NCBI GenBank assembly: GCA_001970955.1
Contig: MPUH01000394.1
Span: forward strand, 1-58,106
DNA: 58,106 bases
Source of the DNA: Stentor coeruleus
Taxonomy: Eukaryota > Ciliophora > Heterotrichea > Heterotrichida > Stentoridae
Direction of reading: 5' to 3'
Shown here: positions 1 through 10,677 of the stretch, piece after piece
Layout of the letters: every line of letters begins with the position of its first letter
How positions within the stretch are numbered: the first letter of the stretch is position 1
Program-made: the position numbers and the translations under genes
The notes under the pieces: generated by a model
What the model was told of the DNA's origin: nothing
The model's input: only the letters and a program-made list of their open reading frames with translations
Databases searched by the model: none

Positions 1-177
1 CCAACAAATTACAGTAAATTTGAAATATATATAATGATATAATTAGAGTAAAAATAAAACTCGATATCTTTTTCCTATAAAAAACTAAACTTGTTTAATA
101 TTTTTTATCAATCAAATTAACCTAAAAATATAAATCATACTACAACCTATATACAAAGGTGTAATAAACATAATTAA
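1..177. other. 5' flank of the first gene
   Basis: AT-rich and C-biased on the plus strand, as is typical of sequence upstream of plus-strand genes in this window. I see no gene or RNA here. A TAATAAA-type run lies just before the ATG at 178. Confidence 0.5.
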
Positions 178-1740
178 ATGGATCATCGGATGTCAAACTA
201 CGGTACAAGAATCATGTCTTCATACAAACCCCCTCAAATACAAAATTCTTCATTTAGCCACTCACCTCTAAAAAGTCAAGACAATATAAAAAAGCTTAAA
301 GAAAAAGTCTCTAACTTAAATGATGAGATTTCTTTAAGAACAAAGCAAAACAAAGAAGCTCAAATTATTGGAGGACTCATGTCCCTTATTGGTACCTTAT
401 CATCTAATCAAAACCCAGTAAAAAAACCAGTAACACCTCCTCCAGTCCTTCCTCCCACTAATCAAAGCAATCCGGAAATGGGTTTTTTACTACAATCATT
501 TCAAAGACAACAAGACATGATGTTTCAGTTCATGCTAAACATGAATCAAAAAAAAGAAAAACCCAAGAAAAAATCTAAAAAAAACATAGATGAATTAAAC
601 TCTATAGAAGAAACATATAAAAGAATTAAAAAAGACCCAGATGGGTTTAGGAGCATCCTTGCTGAGCTTGATTTTAATGATGATGGGGCTGAAGAATATG
701 CAGACAAAGAGCGAATGCTAAAATTTTCAGCAAATTTATCCGAAGAAGAAAAAGCTAAAATTCTTACCCAACTTGAGAAAAACAAAATTATCAATCCAAT
801 AAAAGGGGGCTTTAAACTTAAAGGTATCCGTCGTTTCCGTATGATTGGGATAATAGTTTTATTGCCAATTTTCCTAGTGAGTAACATGCTAGAAAAAAAA
901 GCTAAATTTTATTTGGAAAACACAAAATACATGCAAGAGCAAATCGAAGTATACACAGAAGTTACTCAATCATGGGTATTAAAAGCTATAAAAACAGTAC
1001 TCATATCAACAATAAATGACCCAGAGTTAGATTTAATGCTATCAAACAAAGAATCTGAAGTAAAAAGCCAGCAAGTCAATTCAAGGATAATCAAACTTCA
1101 AGTGAGAATAAATGGAATCATTGAAGGTCTAGAAAGCATAACAAACGAAACTCATATGCAGCAGCCATTTAGATCTTTTTTTGATAAATATATTTCTAAC
1201 AAAACTTTTATCCCTATGAATTTCTTAACACCTTTCGAGAAATCCCGTTTGGAATTTAACGAGTTTGGTGGGTTGGCAAATCAAAATGATGAAAAAAAAC
1301 GTATGATGATTTGTTTTTTTATTATAACCCGAATACTTATTGGTGAAATATTTTTAAAGCCTATTGAAGCTGGAATACCAGTTACTAAAGGTAGTAGGAC
1401 TGTAGTGTAAGGAATATATAGAAATTTGAAAATGATTGGAAGTATAATGCAAAACTGTACGTTATTGAATTTTATAAAGGTTAGTAGAAAAACTGGGGAT
1501 TATTCAGTGGAAGAAATGGAGTTATTTAAAAGAAAGCGAGGGGGGAAATTCAATCAGGTAAGAGATATGCAGATTAATGAAGATAATGTTTCTGAAAAAC
1601 TATTCTTTGTATCAGAATATGAACCTAGTTATGTGTATATAACCCCGTTTATTGAGATGACTAAGAGGAAAATTTATGCTTGGGCTGGGAATGTTATAAA
1701 AGTGTGTGGAGATTCAAAAACTCGAAGTAATTTTAAGTAA
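178..1740 (+). CDS. Unknown conserved-looking protein, two exons
   Basis: I do not recognise this protein. It is 515 residues after removal of one 15-nt intron (1407-1421). Exon 1 stops at a TAA that is the start of the intron, and exon 2 continues in frame to TAA at 1738-1740. The N-terminal half is low complexity: a Ser/Gln-rich start, a coiled-coil-like Lys/Glu stretch around residues 35-60, a Pro/Val-rich segment near 80-95, and a strongly basic Lys stretch near 125-140. A single hydrophobic helix lies at about 218-236 (sequence IGIIVLLPIFLVSNML), followed by a charged, mostly helical region. One membrane anchor with a basic cytosolic face is plausible. No catalytic motif is visible. The ATG at 178 is the first in frame. 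Confidence 0.8.
1407..1421 (+). other. 15-nt spliceosomal intron
   Basis: The sequence is GTAAGGAATATATAG. It begins GTAA, ends AG and has A at position 10, a candidate branch point. Retention would give an immediate in-frame TAA. Removal joins codon GT/A and keeps the frame open for another 106 codons. Confidence 0.9.
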
Positions 1741-2657
1741 AATGCCATAATTTTATAATAGTTTGTTTATGGTTTAGGATTTGAAGATATATAAGATTTG
1801 GGTTATTTTTGATGATGTTTGGCAATATTATAAAAATAATATATAGGATTCTGATTAAGATTGAAAAGTTATGCTAAGTCTTTAGAATCTAATTATAAAG
1901 AAATAAATATATTGTTGTATATAAATCAAGGGTTTGATTGTATAAATAAGAATTTCTCATGTAACAATAAAAATTATATATTCTAACCTTCAATCAATTT
2001 GCATTAAAACTCCTACTTTGCCTAAATAGACCTAGAAATATACTATATAAAATTTCAGTGAACTTAAACAATAGCATAATCTTCAAAAGTAATCCAAAAA
2101 GCAACAAATTTTTCATTTCCATTTCCAGTTTTCCTTTAAAAAACGCAATGATAATATTTATTCTGCAACCAAAAGTTAATTCGCAATAACCTCTTTCTCA
2201 CAATATTCTCCCTAATCTCTACTATTGTAGTTTATTCGAATCTGAAGAGTTTTATCATGAAGAAATAAAAATCTTCGGCCAAGAAACCAAAACAATAAAG
2301 CGTAGAACCGAAAAAATACATTAGTGGCAATTTTAAGAATTGTGAATATTGTAATGGTAATCGGAATCCATAACAAACATACAGTAATCTTAATATATCG
2401 CAACTATAATTATGAACTTCTGAAAATAATCTGTAGAAAGCATTTCTTTAAATATTTAAGTGCTTTACGCCACCCTACCTTATAAGCCCATAAACATTTT
2501 TTTATCAAAAGCATATAATAAATTCTAAAAATACGAATCTCTCAAACAAAAAATAAAATAAAGTTAGGAAAATGCATTTTGAATGATTTTATGTAGAAAA
2601 CTGAAGTAAAAATAAGATTATTATTATGGAAAATATACAGTCTTTTATAACAAAAAA
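1741..2657. other. Spacer; possible decayed membrane-protein frame on minus strand
   Basis: No intact gene was found. On the minus strand one frame from about 2510 down to 1960 is unusually protein-like, with a 63-codon open stretch at 2212-2403 rich in hydrophobic helices. It has no ATG at a sensible place and is broken by roughly nine stop codons. The proximal part (1741-1900) is G-rich on plus and the rest is C-rich. Confidence 0.35.
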
Positions 2658-2894
2658 ATGGGCTGCTGTCAAACTTCAATGCTGGGTCCTGATTTCCAGT
2701 CTTTTCCTGTTGGAAATATCGCTAAACAAAAAGACGTTCAAGATAACAATAAAAACCTATTAGAGCTTCAGGATTCAAACTCTAGTAATAATCCTAGTCC
2801 TCCACCAATTATAACCCCATTTTTTGGTAAAAAGTTTAGTTTTGATGAATCAGAAAAGCATCATCATGAAATCAAGGTACCAGATATTAGTTAA
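2658..2894 (+). CDS. Small MGCC protein, predicted N-myristoylated/palmitoylated
   Basis: This 78-residue protein starts MGCCQTS. Glycine 2 followed by Cys3, Cys4 and Thr6 is the classic layout for N-myristoylation with adjacent palmitoylation, so plasma-membrane or ciliary-membrane attachment is likely. The remainder is hydrophilic and probably disordered: Asn/Ser-rich (about residues 38-47), a PSPPP segment, a short FFGKKFSF basic-aromatic patch, then a His-rich stretch and an acidic end. No enzyme motif is visible. A TATAA sits 11 nt before the ATG. It is isolated, with long spacers on both sides. The coding call rests on the N-terminal motif and composition, and the family is not recognised. 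Confidence 0.55.
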   Translation: MGCCQTSMLGPDFQSFPVGNIAKQKDVQDNNKNLLELQDSNSSNNPSPPPIITPFFGKKFSFDESEKHHHEIKVPDIS

Positions 2895-5200
2895 CTCTAA
2901 AATATCATATATATAAGCTTTAAATGTTTTTAAGCTTATTTTTATATTTTAATTCAAATTAAACTAACTTTATTTACGACATTAAGTGACTAATATGCAC
3001 TTTTACCTTATAACAAGATATAGAATCAGTAATAAATTATTTATCTTGTAATTTGATTCAAAAAACTTTATTGTACTAACACCAATATGAATTCTTATTA
3101 CTATTTCTTNTGTTTTTATAAAATTCTAGGGGGTTTATATATCACCAATATGAATTCTTATTACTATTTCTTGCTATATTGGTATTCCTATTTGTTAGTC
3201 TTTTCTGATCTATCATCTTATTCGCTACACCTTTTCTAATCTGATATTTTATTCACTGTATCTTATATCTTATTTGTTACATCTTACCGATTTAATAAAT
3301 TATTAAATTTATAGTATATGCATTCATCTGCTTATCTCTTTCCCAGCAGAAGCTATTCAAGTTTATAAAGTGTTTAGAATAAATTGAATAATTATAATTT
3401 CAGATAATTGCAAAATATTTGAACAAAAATTTAACTTTAAAGAATTTCCAAAAAATACTAAAAAGTTATGTAGGTAGATAAATTAGTTTATTTTCATTAA
3501 TTTTATAGTTTGATCTGTGCTATAATTTATTGTTGTCTTGTGTTTATTAAATAACTGTCTTGCTAATCTGTGAATATGGTCGAAATAATTTTTCCTTTTA
3601 GTAATTTAGAGTATTGCATTTAGTAAGCATTTGGGCTTGCATAATAGATTTTTTACTGCTACAGGAGAGATTTATCCATATTGTAATATAAAATTAGCTA
3701 AGTGTTAAATATGCGAAATTTGCTTAGTAGTTTTTACAAAAAATGCATTTCTCTAATGATGAGAAGGCTATTTATCTAAATTTAAGTTATTGTAGGTATG
3801 TTGAAATTCGAGAAATTAAGCTTTTAAATTGTAATTATGGGCTGAATGTTTAACATGATTAATCAAGCGGAGTCAGATAAAATATTGTATAATGAGGATA
3901 ATAGCATATACAATTTAAGATTAAAGATAGTAATTTCAGACACTTAGAACATTAAAAATCAATCTGAATCTTAATTACAACTAATCTAGCACAATATTTA
4001 ATATTACCTTAAAGAAAATCACATAAAATCGTTTTTATATATATTTTTTGGCATAATTATTAAAACTAACAGTCTCTCATAGTAAAATTGTAAACTGAAT
4101 TACAACTTTTTTTATAAAACACAAAATATATCAGCATTTACTTCATAAATTAGCTTAAATATACTTAAAACAGAGTAAATCATACTCCTTCAATATCTTA
4201 AAACATTTACTCTGATTATATTACTAAAAAATCAACTTCTTTAGCTTTTAATGCATATTCTAAACACTTTCTTCATGATCGTAAACAAATTTTTCTTCGC
4301 CAATCTTAAAAAACTACAATTTTATTTAGCTTTCACATTGAAGTTAATCAAAACTCCTTAAGTCAAAAAATCAAAATTATTCTTCTTACTCTTACAATTA
4401 CAACTTATAAACATACTCATAATTCTATTAATATAAGTGTTTTTATGCAATCCGAAAAATATTTTTTGATATAAACTCATCTTCTTTAATCTTTTCTGAT
4501 TCTGCATCATTCGATATCTGATTAGCGTTACTACATGCTGAGCTAATTTTCAAACTTTATTTGACTGAAACTTATAAACTTGATGCATTTCTTCTTTATT
4601 ATTGGCTTGCATTCAGTAATATCTAAATGTTGTATTTTAAGCACATCAAAAACTTTTCAAGATTTTTTTATGTTTGAAATATATTTTTTTAGGCTTATCA
4701 AGTTCTTTAGTTCTTCAAACTTCTTTAAGAGTTTAGCTAATTTTTTTTTGGAATTCAGGATTCGATCTGTGCTTTGATACATAACTCAAACTTTCCTATT
4801 TAGAATAAAAATATAATCCTAACTATGTTTTTATAATCTCATAAAATAATCTGTGACTTGCTTTAAATTTCAAAGGTCTCAAAGCCTGGGGACATTTTGT
4901 AAAAGGATTGATACATATCAAGCTTAATTAAATATTTTTCCATATATAAAATAAAGTCAGAAATATTTTTTATAGTTATTCTCTGTGTGCTCTAAATTTT
5001 TTTTAATCTACTCTGATTTCACTATCGCTCTTTCCTACTCTCCTTTTAAAATATATGCTAATTATAGAATAAACTTAATTATTTATCCTCTTAACTATAA
5101 TTTCCTTGTAATTTTGTTTAATAAAAGCTTTAAAAGATCAAATTTCTATATAAAATAAGTCAAGGCTAACACAATAACGTTAATTATTTTATAAGGCTTT
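2895..5200. other. 2.3-kb spacer with an assembly gap
   Basis: No convincing gene was found. It contains the N at 3110 with a 30-bp duplication. Between about 4440 and 4820 the minus strand has a protein-like Lys/Leu/Glu-rich frame (a 38-codon ATG-started stretch) followed by many stops, possibly a relic. The segment just downstream of the kinase gene (4950-5200) is C-rich on plus. Confidence 0.4.
3080..3172. repeat. 30-bp direct duplication around single N (assembly scar)
   Basis: Positions 3080-3109 and 3143-3172 are identical over 30 bp. The copy on the left ends exactly at the N (3110). This is the signature of two overlapping contigs placed end to end without merging. The true sequence probably lacks 3110-3172. 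Confidence 0.85.
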
Positions 5201-6109
5201 TTATAATTCGGTTACGGTCGCTGTGATGACTGCCGAAAATGAGTCAGTCAAGAAAGGGTGATGTAGCAGCTCTTCAGCTGAAGGGCGATCTTCAGGTTTT
5301 CTCGTAAAACATTTCAGCAAAAAATCTTTTAGCTCAGCAGAGCAAGAAGGAATTTCTGGAAAATTGTTTGGACTTGTAATAGCCTTTATGATATCTTTCA
5401 CTAATTTATATGTATTAGCCCAAGGTGGACTTCCTGTCATCATTTCAACAACTGTACAACCAAGCGACCATACATCAGCAGCAAATGAATATCCTCTATT
5501 CGTAAACATTTCTGGAGGCATCCAATACAAAGTTCCAGCTATTTCTAATACTTTATCATCACTTTCTATTAATTTGCTAAGCCCGAAATCTGATAATTTT
5601 ATTGAAGAATCTTCGGCTATTAGGATATTTGAGCATTTTAAATCCCTATGAATAATCCCTTTACCATGCATATAAGATAAGGCCATTAGGATTTCCCTTG
5701 TAAACCTTTGAAGGACTTTATGAGATAATGGTTTGAATTCTGAAACAAAAGTCTGAAGATTTCCATTTGAAGCATATTCAATAATAATACTTATCTCGTT
5801 GTTGTGAATGTCTAAATCTGTTTGATAATATTTGATAATGTTAGGATGATTGAGAGTTTTTAGGATGTTAACTTCTTTTTGAATGAGTTTTATTAGTTTG
5901 CAGGAATGATCTTTGTAAGGCTTTAAAGGTATGCATTTCACTGCAAAGTAATCAGCGGTCTCGGTGTCGATTGCCCTAAAAACTGTTCCAAAAGCACCGC
6001 TACCGATTTTTTCACCTTTAATCCATACTATGCTCTTTTCTCCATCTGCTATAATTCTTGTTACGTTACCATTAGTGACTCTAACTTGTTTGCAGCAACT
6101 GATTCCCAT
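5201..6109 (-). CDS. MAP3K (STE11)-type protein kinase with acylation motif
   Basis: This is a 302-residue Ser/Thr kinase occupying almost the whole protein. Visible motifs are the Gly-loop GSGAFGTV (36-43), Lys58 in AVK, catalytic HRDLKCSNIL (from 154), DFG (174-176), and an activation segment ending GTLYWMPPE, where PPE replaces the usual APE. The order and the WIKGEKIGSGAFG lead-in are typical of STE11/MAPKKK kinases, which phosphorylate MAP2Ks. The N-terminus MGISCCKQ carries Gly2 plus Cys5 and Cys6, so myristoylation and palmitoylation are likely. The kinase would then be membrane-tethered, unlike most MAP3Ks. There is no long regulatory domain. A TATAAA lies directly before the start. 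Catalytic residues are intact, so it should be active. Confidence 0.93.
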   Translation of the reverse strand: MGISCCKQVRVTNGNVTRIIADGEKSIVWIKGEKIGSGAFGTVFRAIDTETADYFAVKCIPLKPYKDHSCKLIKLIQKEVNILKTLNHPNIIKYYQTDLDIHNNEISIIIEYASNGNLQTFVSEFKPLSHKVLQRFTREILMALSYMHGKGIIHRDLKCSNILIAEDSSIKLSDFGLSKLIESDDKVLEIAGTLYWMPPEMFTNRGYSFAADVWSLGCTVVEMMTGSPPWANTYKLVKDIIKAITSPNNFPEIPSCSAELKDFLLKCFTRKPEDRPSAEELLHHPFLTDSFSAVITATVTEL

Positions 6110-8242
6110 TTTTATATTTCTAAGTTACACTATGAATATATTAATGTTTGAAGAAATTTTGATAAAGAATCTGGTAGAGATTGTGAAGGTTAATATCAAT
6201 GAGATAAAAAAGTATTTTATTTTGATGACTAAGATCTAAAAAAGATTAATTTTTTAAAAAAGAAATTATCTAAATTCCCAACTAGTTTTTATTCAATATG
6301 GGTTCTTAGGTAATAATTTAAGCCCAGTTCGAAAAGCTCTTTCAAGGAAAAAAAACTAAAGAACTATATGATAAGTTTTAATTATAATATATAGGGATCC
6401 AATATTATACTATTAAAATAATATATAATTTTACTTTAAGTCTTTTTGAGTTTCGAAGCTCCCGTTTAGTAGCCAATTTCCATTATTACAAATAAAGTTT
6501 ATATAATTTCATGATTTATATTCACTTTAAGATTTTTAAATATCTATTGCATGATTTTCTATAGATTAGAATATAACAAAAAAATTTTATTACTATGTAT
6601 ATTAGAATATGTGTTTTTTGTATTTAGTTGAATAGTTTGCTTCGCTTTAGACAATAAACATTAAAATCATAGTTGGATAATCGAAATAGTTGTGTATATA
6701 CCTAAAACAGTTAGGGAAAATTACGTTTATATAGGAAAATCTATGAGTTATTGAAGCTAAAGGGGTGCGGATACAAAATATAAAGTGTAAAAAGTTTTGA
6801 TTCTCAATAGATAGATTAATCAAAACTGAGAAAAAGTAGCTTTACTCCAATAATTTCTTAGGCATCATAATTTTTTTTTAGTTTTTATATAGGCAAGGCA
6901 AAGTTAAGAGGATAAAAGCAGGTTATTTATTGTTTGGGTATTTATTAGCTTTTAACTTCCTAAATACTTAAGGATAAGCTATTATAAAGATAATTTTCGG
7001 CACCTGGGTATTTTTTATATTAAGCATGCTCTTGGTTGCTAATAGTTACTTATGTATTTAAGCAATATTATCTCTGATTAAAAAAATTATCATCAGAACG
7101 ATCTTTATGCACCTTTCAAGGTACTAAAAAAAAATTAATATTATATTTAGTATCTCCTAAACATCCATATTATATTAAGCTTTTTATTAGAAAAAGCTTA
7201 CAAAGCCAGCACAAGCTAACTTTAACTCTCACTCAAGAAAAAATATATTTTTTCTTATAATCATCATAACACTCTCAATAATATTCTATTAAACAAACTT
7301 ATCAATAAATTCAAAACCTGCATGTGATTTCTTTAGTGCATTGAATCTTGATTCGAAAGGCAAGACAGTTTCAAGATTGGTAAAAATCTTTCTCTTAGAC
7401 ACTCTAAACATAACTCTTATTTGATACATAACATTATTCAAAGGATTTCTACTCAGCAATTCATTTTATATTATTTATTTGAATATTTTTCTTCAAATTT
7501 ATATAATCTAAATATTATTTAGGTATATATTTCTTCCTGATTTCAACAATATTTTCTATATCTATAGTTTTCAATGTATTTAATTGAATAAAAGATATAA
7601 GTTGTTTACGAGTTGAAGCCATTGAATCTAATATTTTATCTGATTCAATTTTTTAACAGATAGTTCTGTCAGTATTAGTATAAGTATTTGTTAGACTTCT
7701 TAGGTTTCTTAGTTTTTTAAGTACTATTTTATTTTCTCTAAGTAAGCATAATTAAATTTGGATGGAGTTTGTGATTGAGATCTATTTGAGAACAATGTGT
7801 TTATTATACTACAAATGAATTTAATATTATCTTAATCATAATCTTCTACATTATACAAGAAGAAATCTTACCTAATTCATACATATTTTTTAAACTTATT
7901 ATTTCTTTTTATGTATTCAAATTAGCAGATCATAAAATTTTGTCATTCATTAAATAAAAGCAAAAATATAAACTTAAAATCAACAACAAAAATGCATCAG
8001 TCAAATTAAATGTCTTTACGTATTCTCTTCAAAAGTAAACATTCATAAAATTCTATAAAAACCCAATAAACCTCCAATCTACAAACAGCCATCTATACAA
8101 AAAGGATCTTTTTATTTCTTAAACCTCATAAAAATCATCAATAATCTACATCATATTCCACAATATTTTCTATAAAAGGCTCTTTTCCAATAGTAACTAA
8201 AGTTTAAATTCTAACTTTTTATATATGGATAAATCTTAGATT
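6110..8242. other. 2.1-kb spacer; small frame and possible relic on minus strand
   Basis: No intact gene was found. At 7289-7429 the minus strand has an ATG-started 46-codon frame with balanced, protein-like composition (it includes FTNLETVLPFESRFNALKK). Upstream of it on the same strand (about 7470-7790) another frame is protein-like but broken by TAA, TAG and TGA. No 15-nt GTAA...AG intron joins them. The stretch next to the kinase start (6110-6240) is G-rich on plus, and the stretch before 8243 is C-rich. Confidence 0.35.
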
Positions 8243-9019
8243 ATGAGATACAGAGAATTTGATGAGCCTGGGATTCCTGAAGTAGGTCCTGAGTTAGAAG
8301 AAGAGCTAAGTGAAATCGATATCCCATCCGAGCTAAAATTTTGGAACATAGTATTTTGTGTAGGTCTAGTAATCGGAGTACTTCTAGGATGCTGGTGCAT
8401 AATTTCCAACCCTTCAGTCATCGATACAAACCAAGAGATTTTTATTTTTACCCTTTTTTACATAAGCGTTGAAGTAGCTTGTACTCTAGCATCAATAATC
8501 GCCTTTCTAATCTTTTGGGCAATATCATTTTTGAAAAATAAGCGAGTTTTGGTGACAGATTACATTGGAATACTCTCTGTTTGTAGTTTTACATTATCAA
8601 GCATGGCCCATCTTCTTGCAATCCCTATAGGATGTTTACTTTTAGCTAGGAATCCAATTATTGATATTTCATACAAAACTTTTATTTGCTTTCAGATTTT
8701 CTTTGCTGTGTTTATTTTAGGGAAGTTTATATTTGGACGTGGGAACTCTAATGGTAGTCGGCATATTGAACCTTTTAATAGTGAAGCTATTATTAAAGCA
8801 ACGGCAGAAATTGAAAATATTCGTTCTAGAGGAAATTCAGTACACTCATTGCAAAATAGTTTTCAAGGAGGTAGGGAGATAAGATCAACGTCTAATTATG
8901 AGAGTAAGAGGATTGATGATGGGGATATACCTAGAGAAAGATCAGTGTCTACTGGGACGAAACTCAGGCTTAAAGCTCCGAAAGTTAAAACTGAAGAAAC
9001 TAATCGTAATCCTAACTAA
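8243..9019 (+). CDS. Four-helix integral membrane protein, function unknown
   Basis: This 258-residue protein has an acidic N-terminal tail (residues 1-30), four hydrophobic segments at about 33-55, 67-97, 105-135 and 146-165, and a hydrophilic C-terminal tail of about 90 residues rich in Arg/Ser/Asn. Both ends probably face the cytosol. The tail contains RSRGNS, RERSVS and similar basic-Ser sites that could be kinase targets. No signal peptide, cysteine pattern or pore motif identifies a family. It resembles tetraspan vesicle or MARVEL-type proteins in layout only. The ATG at 8243 is chosen because upstream frames are closed. It is followed 320 bp later by a CAMK-type kinase gene on the same strand. 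Confidence 0.8.
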   Translation: MRYREFDEPGIPEVGPELEEELSEIDIPSELKFWNIVFCVGLVIGVLLGCWCIISNPSVIDTNQEIFIFTLFYISVEVACTLASIIAFLIFWAISFLKNKRVLVTDYIGILSVCSFTLSSMAHLLAIPIGCLLLARNPIIDISYKTFICFQIFFAVFILGKFIFGRGNSNGSRHIEPFNSEAIIKATAEIENIRSRGNSVHSLQNSFQGGREIRSTSNYESKRIDDGDIPRERSVSTGTKLRLKAPKVKTEETNRNPN

Positions 9020-9341
9020 AAGTAATAATTAGGGTAATTATATGATAGAAATAGTATATAAAATATAGGGAATAATATTTTTAAGAGAAAGATTTGGGTG
9101 ATAATAGTATTTTTTAATAGAGATATACATTATATCACTTTCTATTCAAATATAAGATTCTTATAATGATTTGTATATAATAAAATATACATTATATCAC
9201 TTTCTATTCAAATATATGCTTTTTATAATTATTCATACATAGCATTTTATGTTTTTAAAATTGATGTCAATAAAGTTCCTAGTATTCTACACAAATCTAC
9301 AACTATGATAATATATGTGAATCAAATCACGCTACATATAA
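9020..9341. other. Spacer with a 32-bp direct repeat
   Basis: No gene was found. The first half is G-biased, the last 100 bp C-biased. It contains two exact copies of a 32-bp unit (9123-9154 and 9185-9216). Confidence 0.6.
9123..9216. repeat. Two exact 32-bp direct repeats, 62-bp period
   Basis: Copies at 9123-9154 and 9185-9216 are identical, separated by 30 bp of unrelated AT-rich sequence. They lie in the 3' flank of the four-helix membrane protein gene. No N is present, so unlike the three gap-associated duplications this one looks genuine. Confidence 0.8.
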
Positions 9342-10640
9342 ATGGCAGCTAAAATACGTAAAAAACTCCCTGATTCAAAACTTGCTATAGAAGCAATAAG
9401 TGCTTTCAATATCGATAAACCTGACAAAATTCCTGAAAAGCTTTCTTCAACAAGCCCACAAAACAAAGTGATCTCACGTACTCAAACCATAAATTCCAAA
9501 CCCCCAATACCAACACAAATCCCATCTCATGCTTCTTCAAGTTCTCCACAAAATCGAGGAATTTTAGAAACAATTATAAGCCAATACCCAAGACGACTCG
9601 GGTTATCTGATTATCCAAAACTACCAAATCGCCCAAGAACTGTATCAAGTTTAAAAAACAAAAAAGAAGTTTTTGAGTCTTCAAATGAAGGTCAAACTAA
9701 ATCTGATAGGCAAAATGATGAGGTTATTAATGATTTTATACCTCTTTGTGTAACTATGACTTGTAAAAAAGATAATATAACGGTTGGAGAATATGAACTT
9801 GGGAATGAAATTGGTAAAGGAGCTTATGGAACGGTTAGACTTGGGGTAAGTTGTGTTAATGGTGAAAAAGTGGCGATAAAAATATATGAAAAAGCTGGAC
9901 TTTTGAACCCGAATAAAAGAAAAAGTGTTGAGAGGGAGATTAAAATACTGAGTAAACTGAAACATAAAAATATTATAAGGCTAATTAGCACAGTTGAAAA
10001 TATGAGCACTATAAACCTTATATTTGAATATGTTTCAGGATGCTCGCTGTTGGACTATCTTAAAAGCAGATCTTCGAGAAAAATCGAAGAGTATCAGGCC
10101 AAGTGTATTTTTAAGCAGATTCTTGAAGCTCTTGACTACTGCCACAGCTTAGGAATCACTCATCGAGACATAAAGCTTGAAAACATTCTTCTTGACAAAG
10201 ATCATACGATAAAACTTATTGATTATGGTTTTGCTACATATATCGCTAGTGACAAAAAAGTTCAACTTTTTTGTGGTACATCCAGATACATGGCCCCAGA
10301 AATTGTTTCCCATAAAGAATCCTTAGGACCTCCTACAGATATCTGGTCAGCTGGTGTTGTTTTATATGTTCTTATAACAGGGACATTTCCTTTTAAAGCC
10401 CCTCAAACACGAGAATTATATTCCAAAATCCAAAGAGGAATATACATAATTCCACCAACAGTATCAATTTCTATAAGAGATATCATTAAAAGTATTTTTG
10501 AAATTGATCCAAATAATCGCCCTACAGCCAAAGAGTTATTAGCGAGTGAATGGATGAATGCAGGGATTGATAAAACTATTTCTTATAAAACAAGAAATTT
10601 AGTTGGGATAAGCCCTTTGTTTAATAAAACTTTCTGTTAA
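9342..10640 (+). CDS. CAMK/SNF1-family Ser/Thr protein kinase with DYG motif
   Basis: This 432-residue protein has a disordered Ser/Pro/Asn-rich N-terminal extension (1-145), then a kinase domain (about 150-411) and a short tail. Motifs are GKGAYGTV (158-165), Lys180 in AIK, HRDIKLENILL (from 274), DYG instead of DFG (294-296), GTSRYMAPE (312-320) and a DIWSAGVVLYVLITGTFPF subdomain IX. The sequence style is that of AMPK/SNF1/MARK or other CAMK kinases. All catalytic residues except the DFG phenylalanine are canonical, and Tyr at that place is tolerated in some active kinases, so activity is expected. No UBA, KA1 or EF-hand domain is seen. It is convergent with the methyltransferase gene, with only 37 bp between the two stop codons. 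CATATAAATG marks the start. Confidence 0.93.
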   Translation: MAAKIRKKLPDSKLAIEAISAFNIDKPDKIPEKLSSTSPQNKVISRTQTINSKPPIPTQIPSHASSSSPQNRGILETIISQYPRRLGLSDYPKLPNRPRTVSSLKNKKEVFESSNEGQTKSDRQNDEVINDFIPLCVTMTCKKDNITVGEYELGNEIGKGAYGTVRLGVSCVNGEKVAIKIYEKAGLLNPNKRKSVEREIKILSKLKHKNIIRLISTVENMSTINLIFEYVSGCSLLDYLKSRSSRKIEEYQAKCIFKQILEALDYCHSLGITHRDIKLENILLDKDHTIKLIDYGFATYIASDKKVQLFCGTSRYMAPEIVSHKESLGPPTDIWSAGVVLYVLITGTFPFKAPQTRELYSKIQRGIYIIPPTVSISIRDIIKSIFEIDPNNRPTAKELLASEWMNAGIDKTISYKTRNLVGISPLFNKTFC

Positions 10641-10677
10641 AATTATTTATTTTTATGAAAAAAATTTCTGAGAATGG

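Noticed and set aside
546-887. Antisense open frame inside the first gene
   Set aside because: It mirrors the Lys-rich coding strand (Phe/Leu-rich translation), has no start context and overlaps a spliced gene.
4580-4777. 65-codon Phe-rich plus frame
   Set aside because: Shadow of a Lys-rich minus-strand stretch; composition typical of AT-rich noise.
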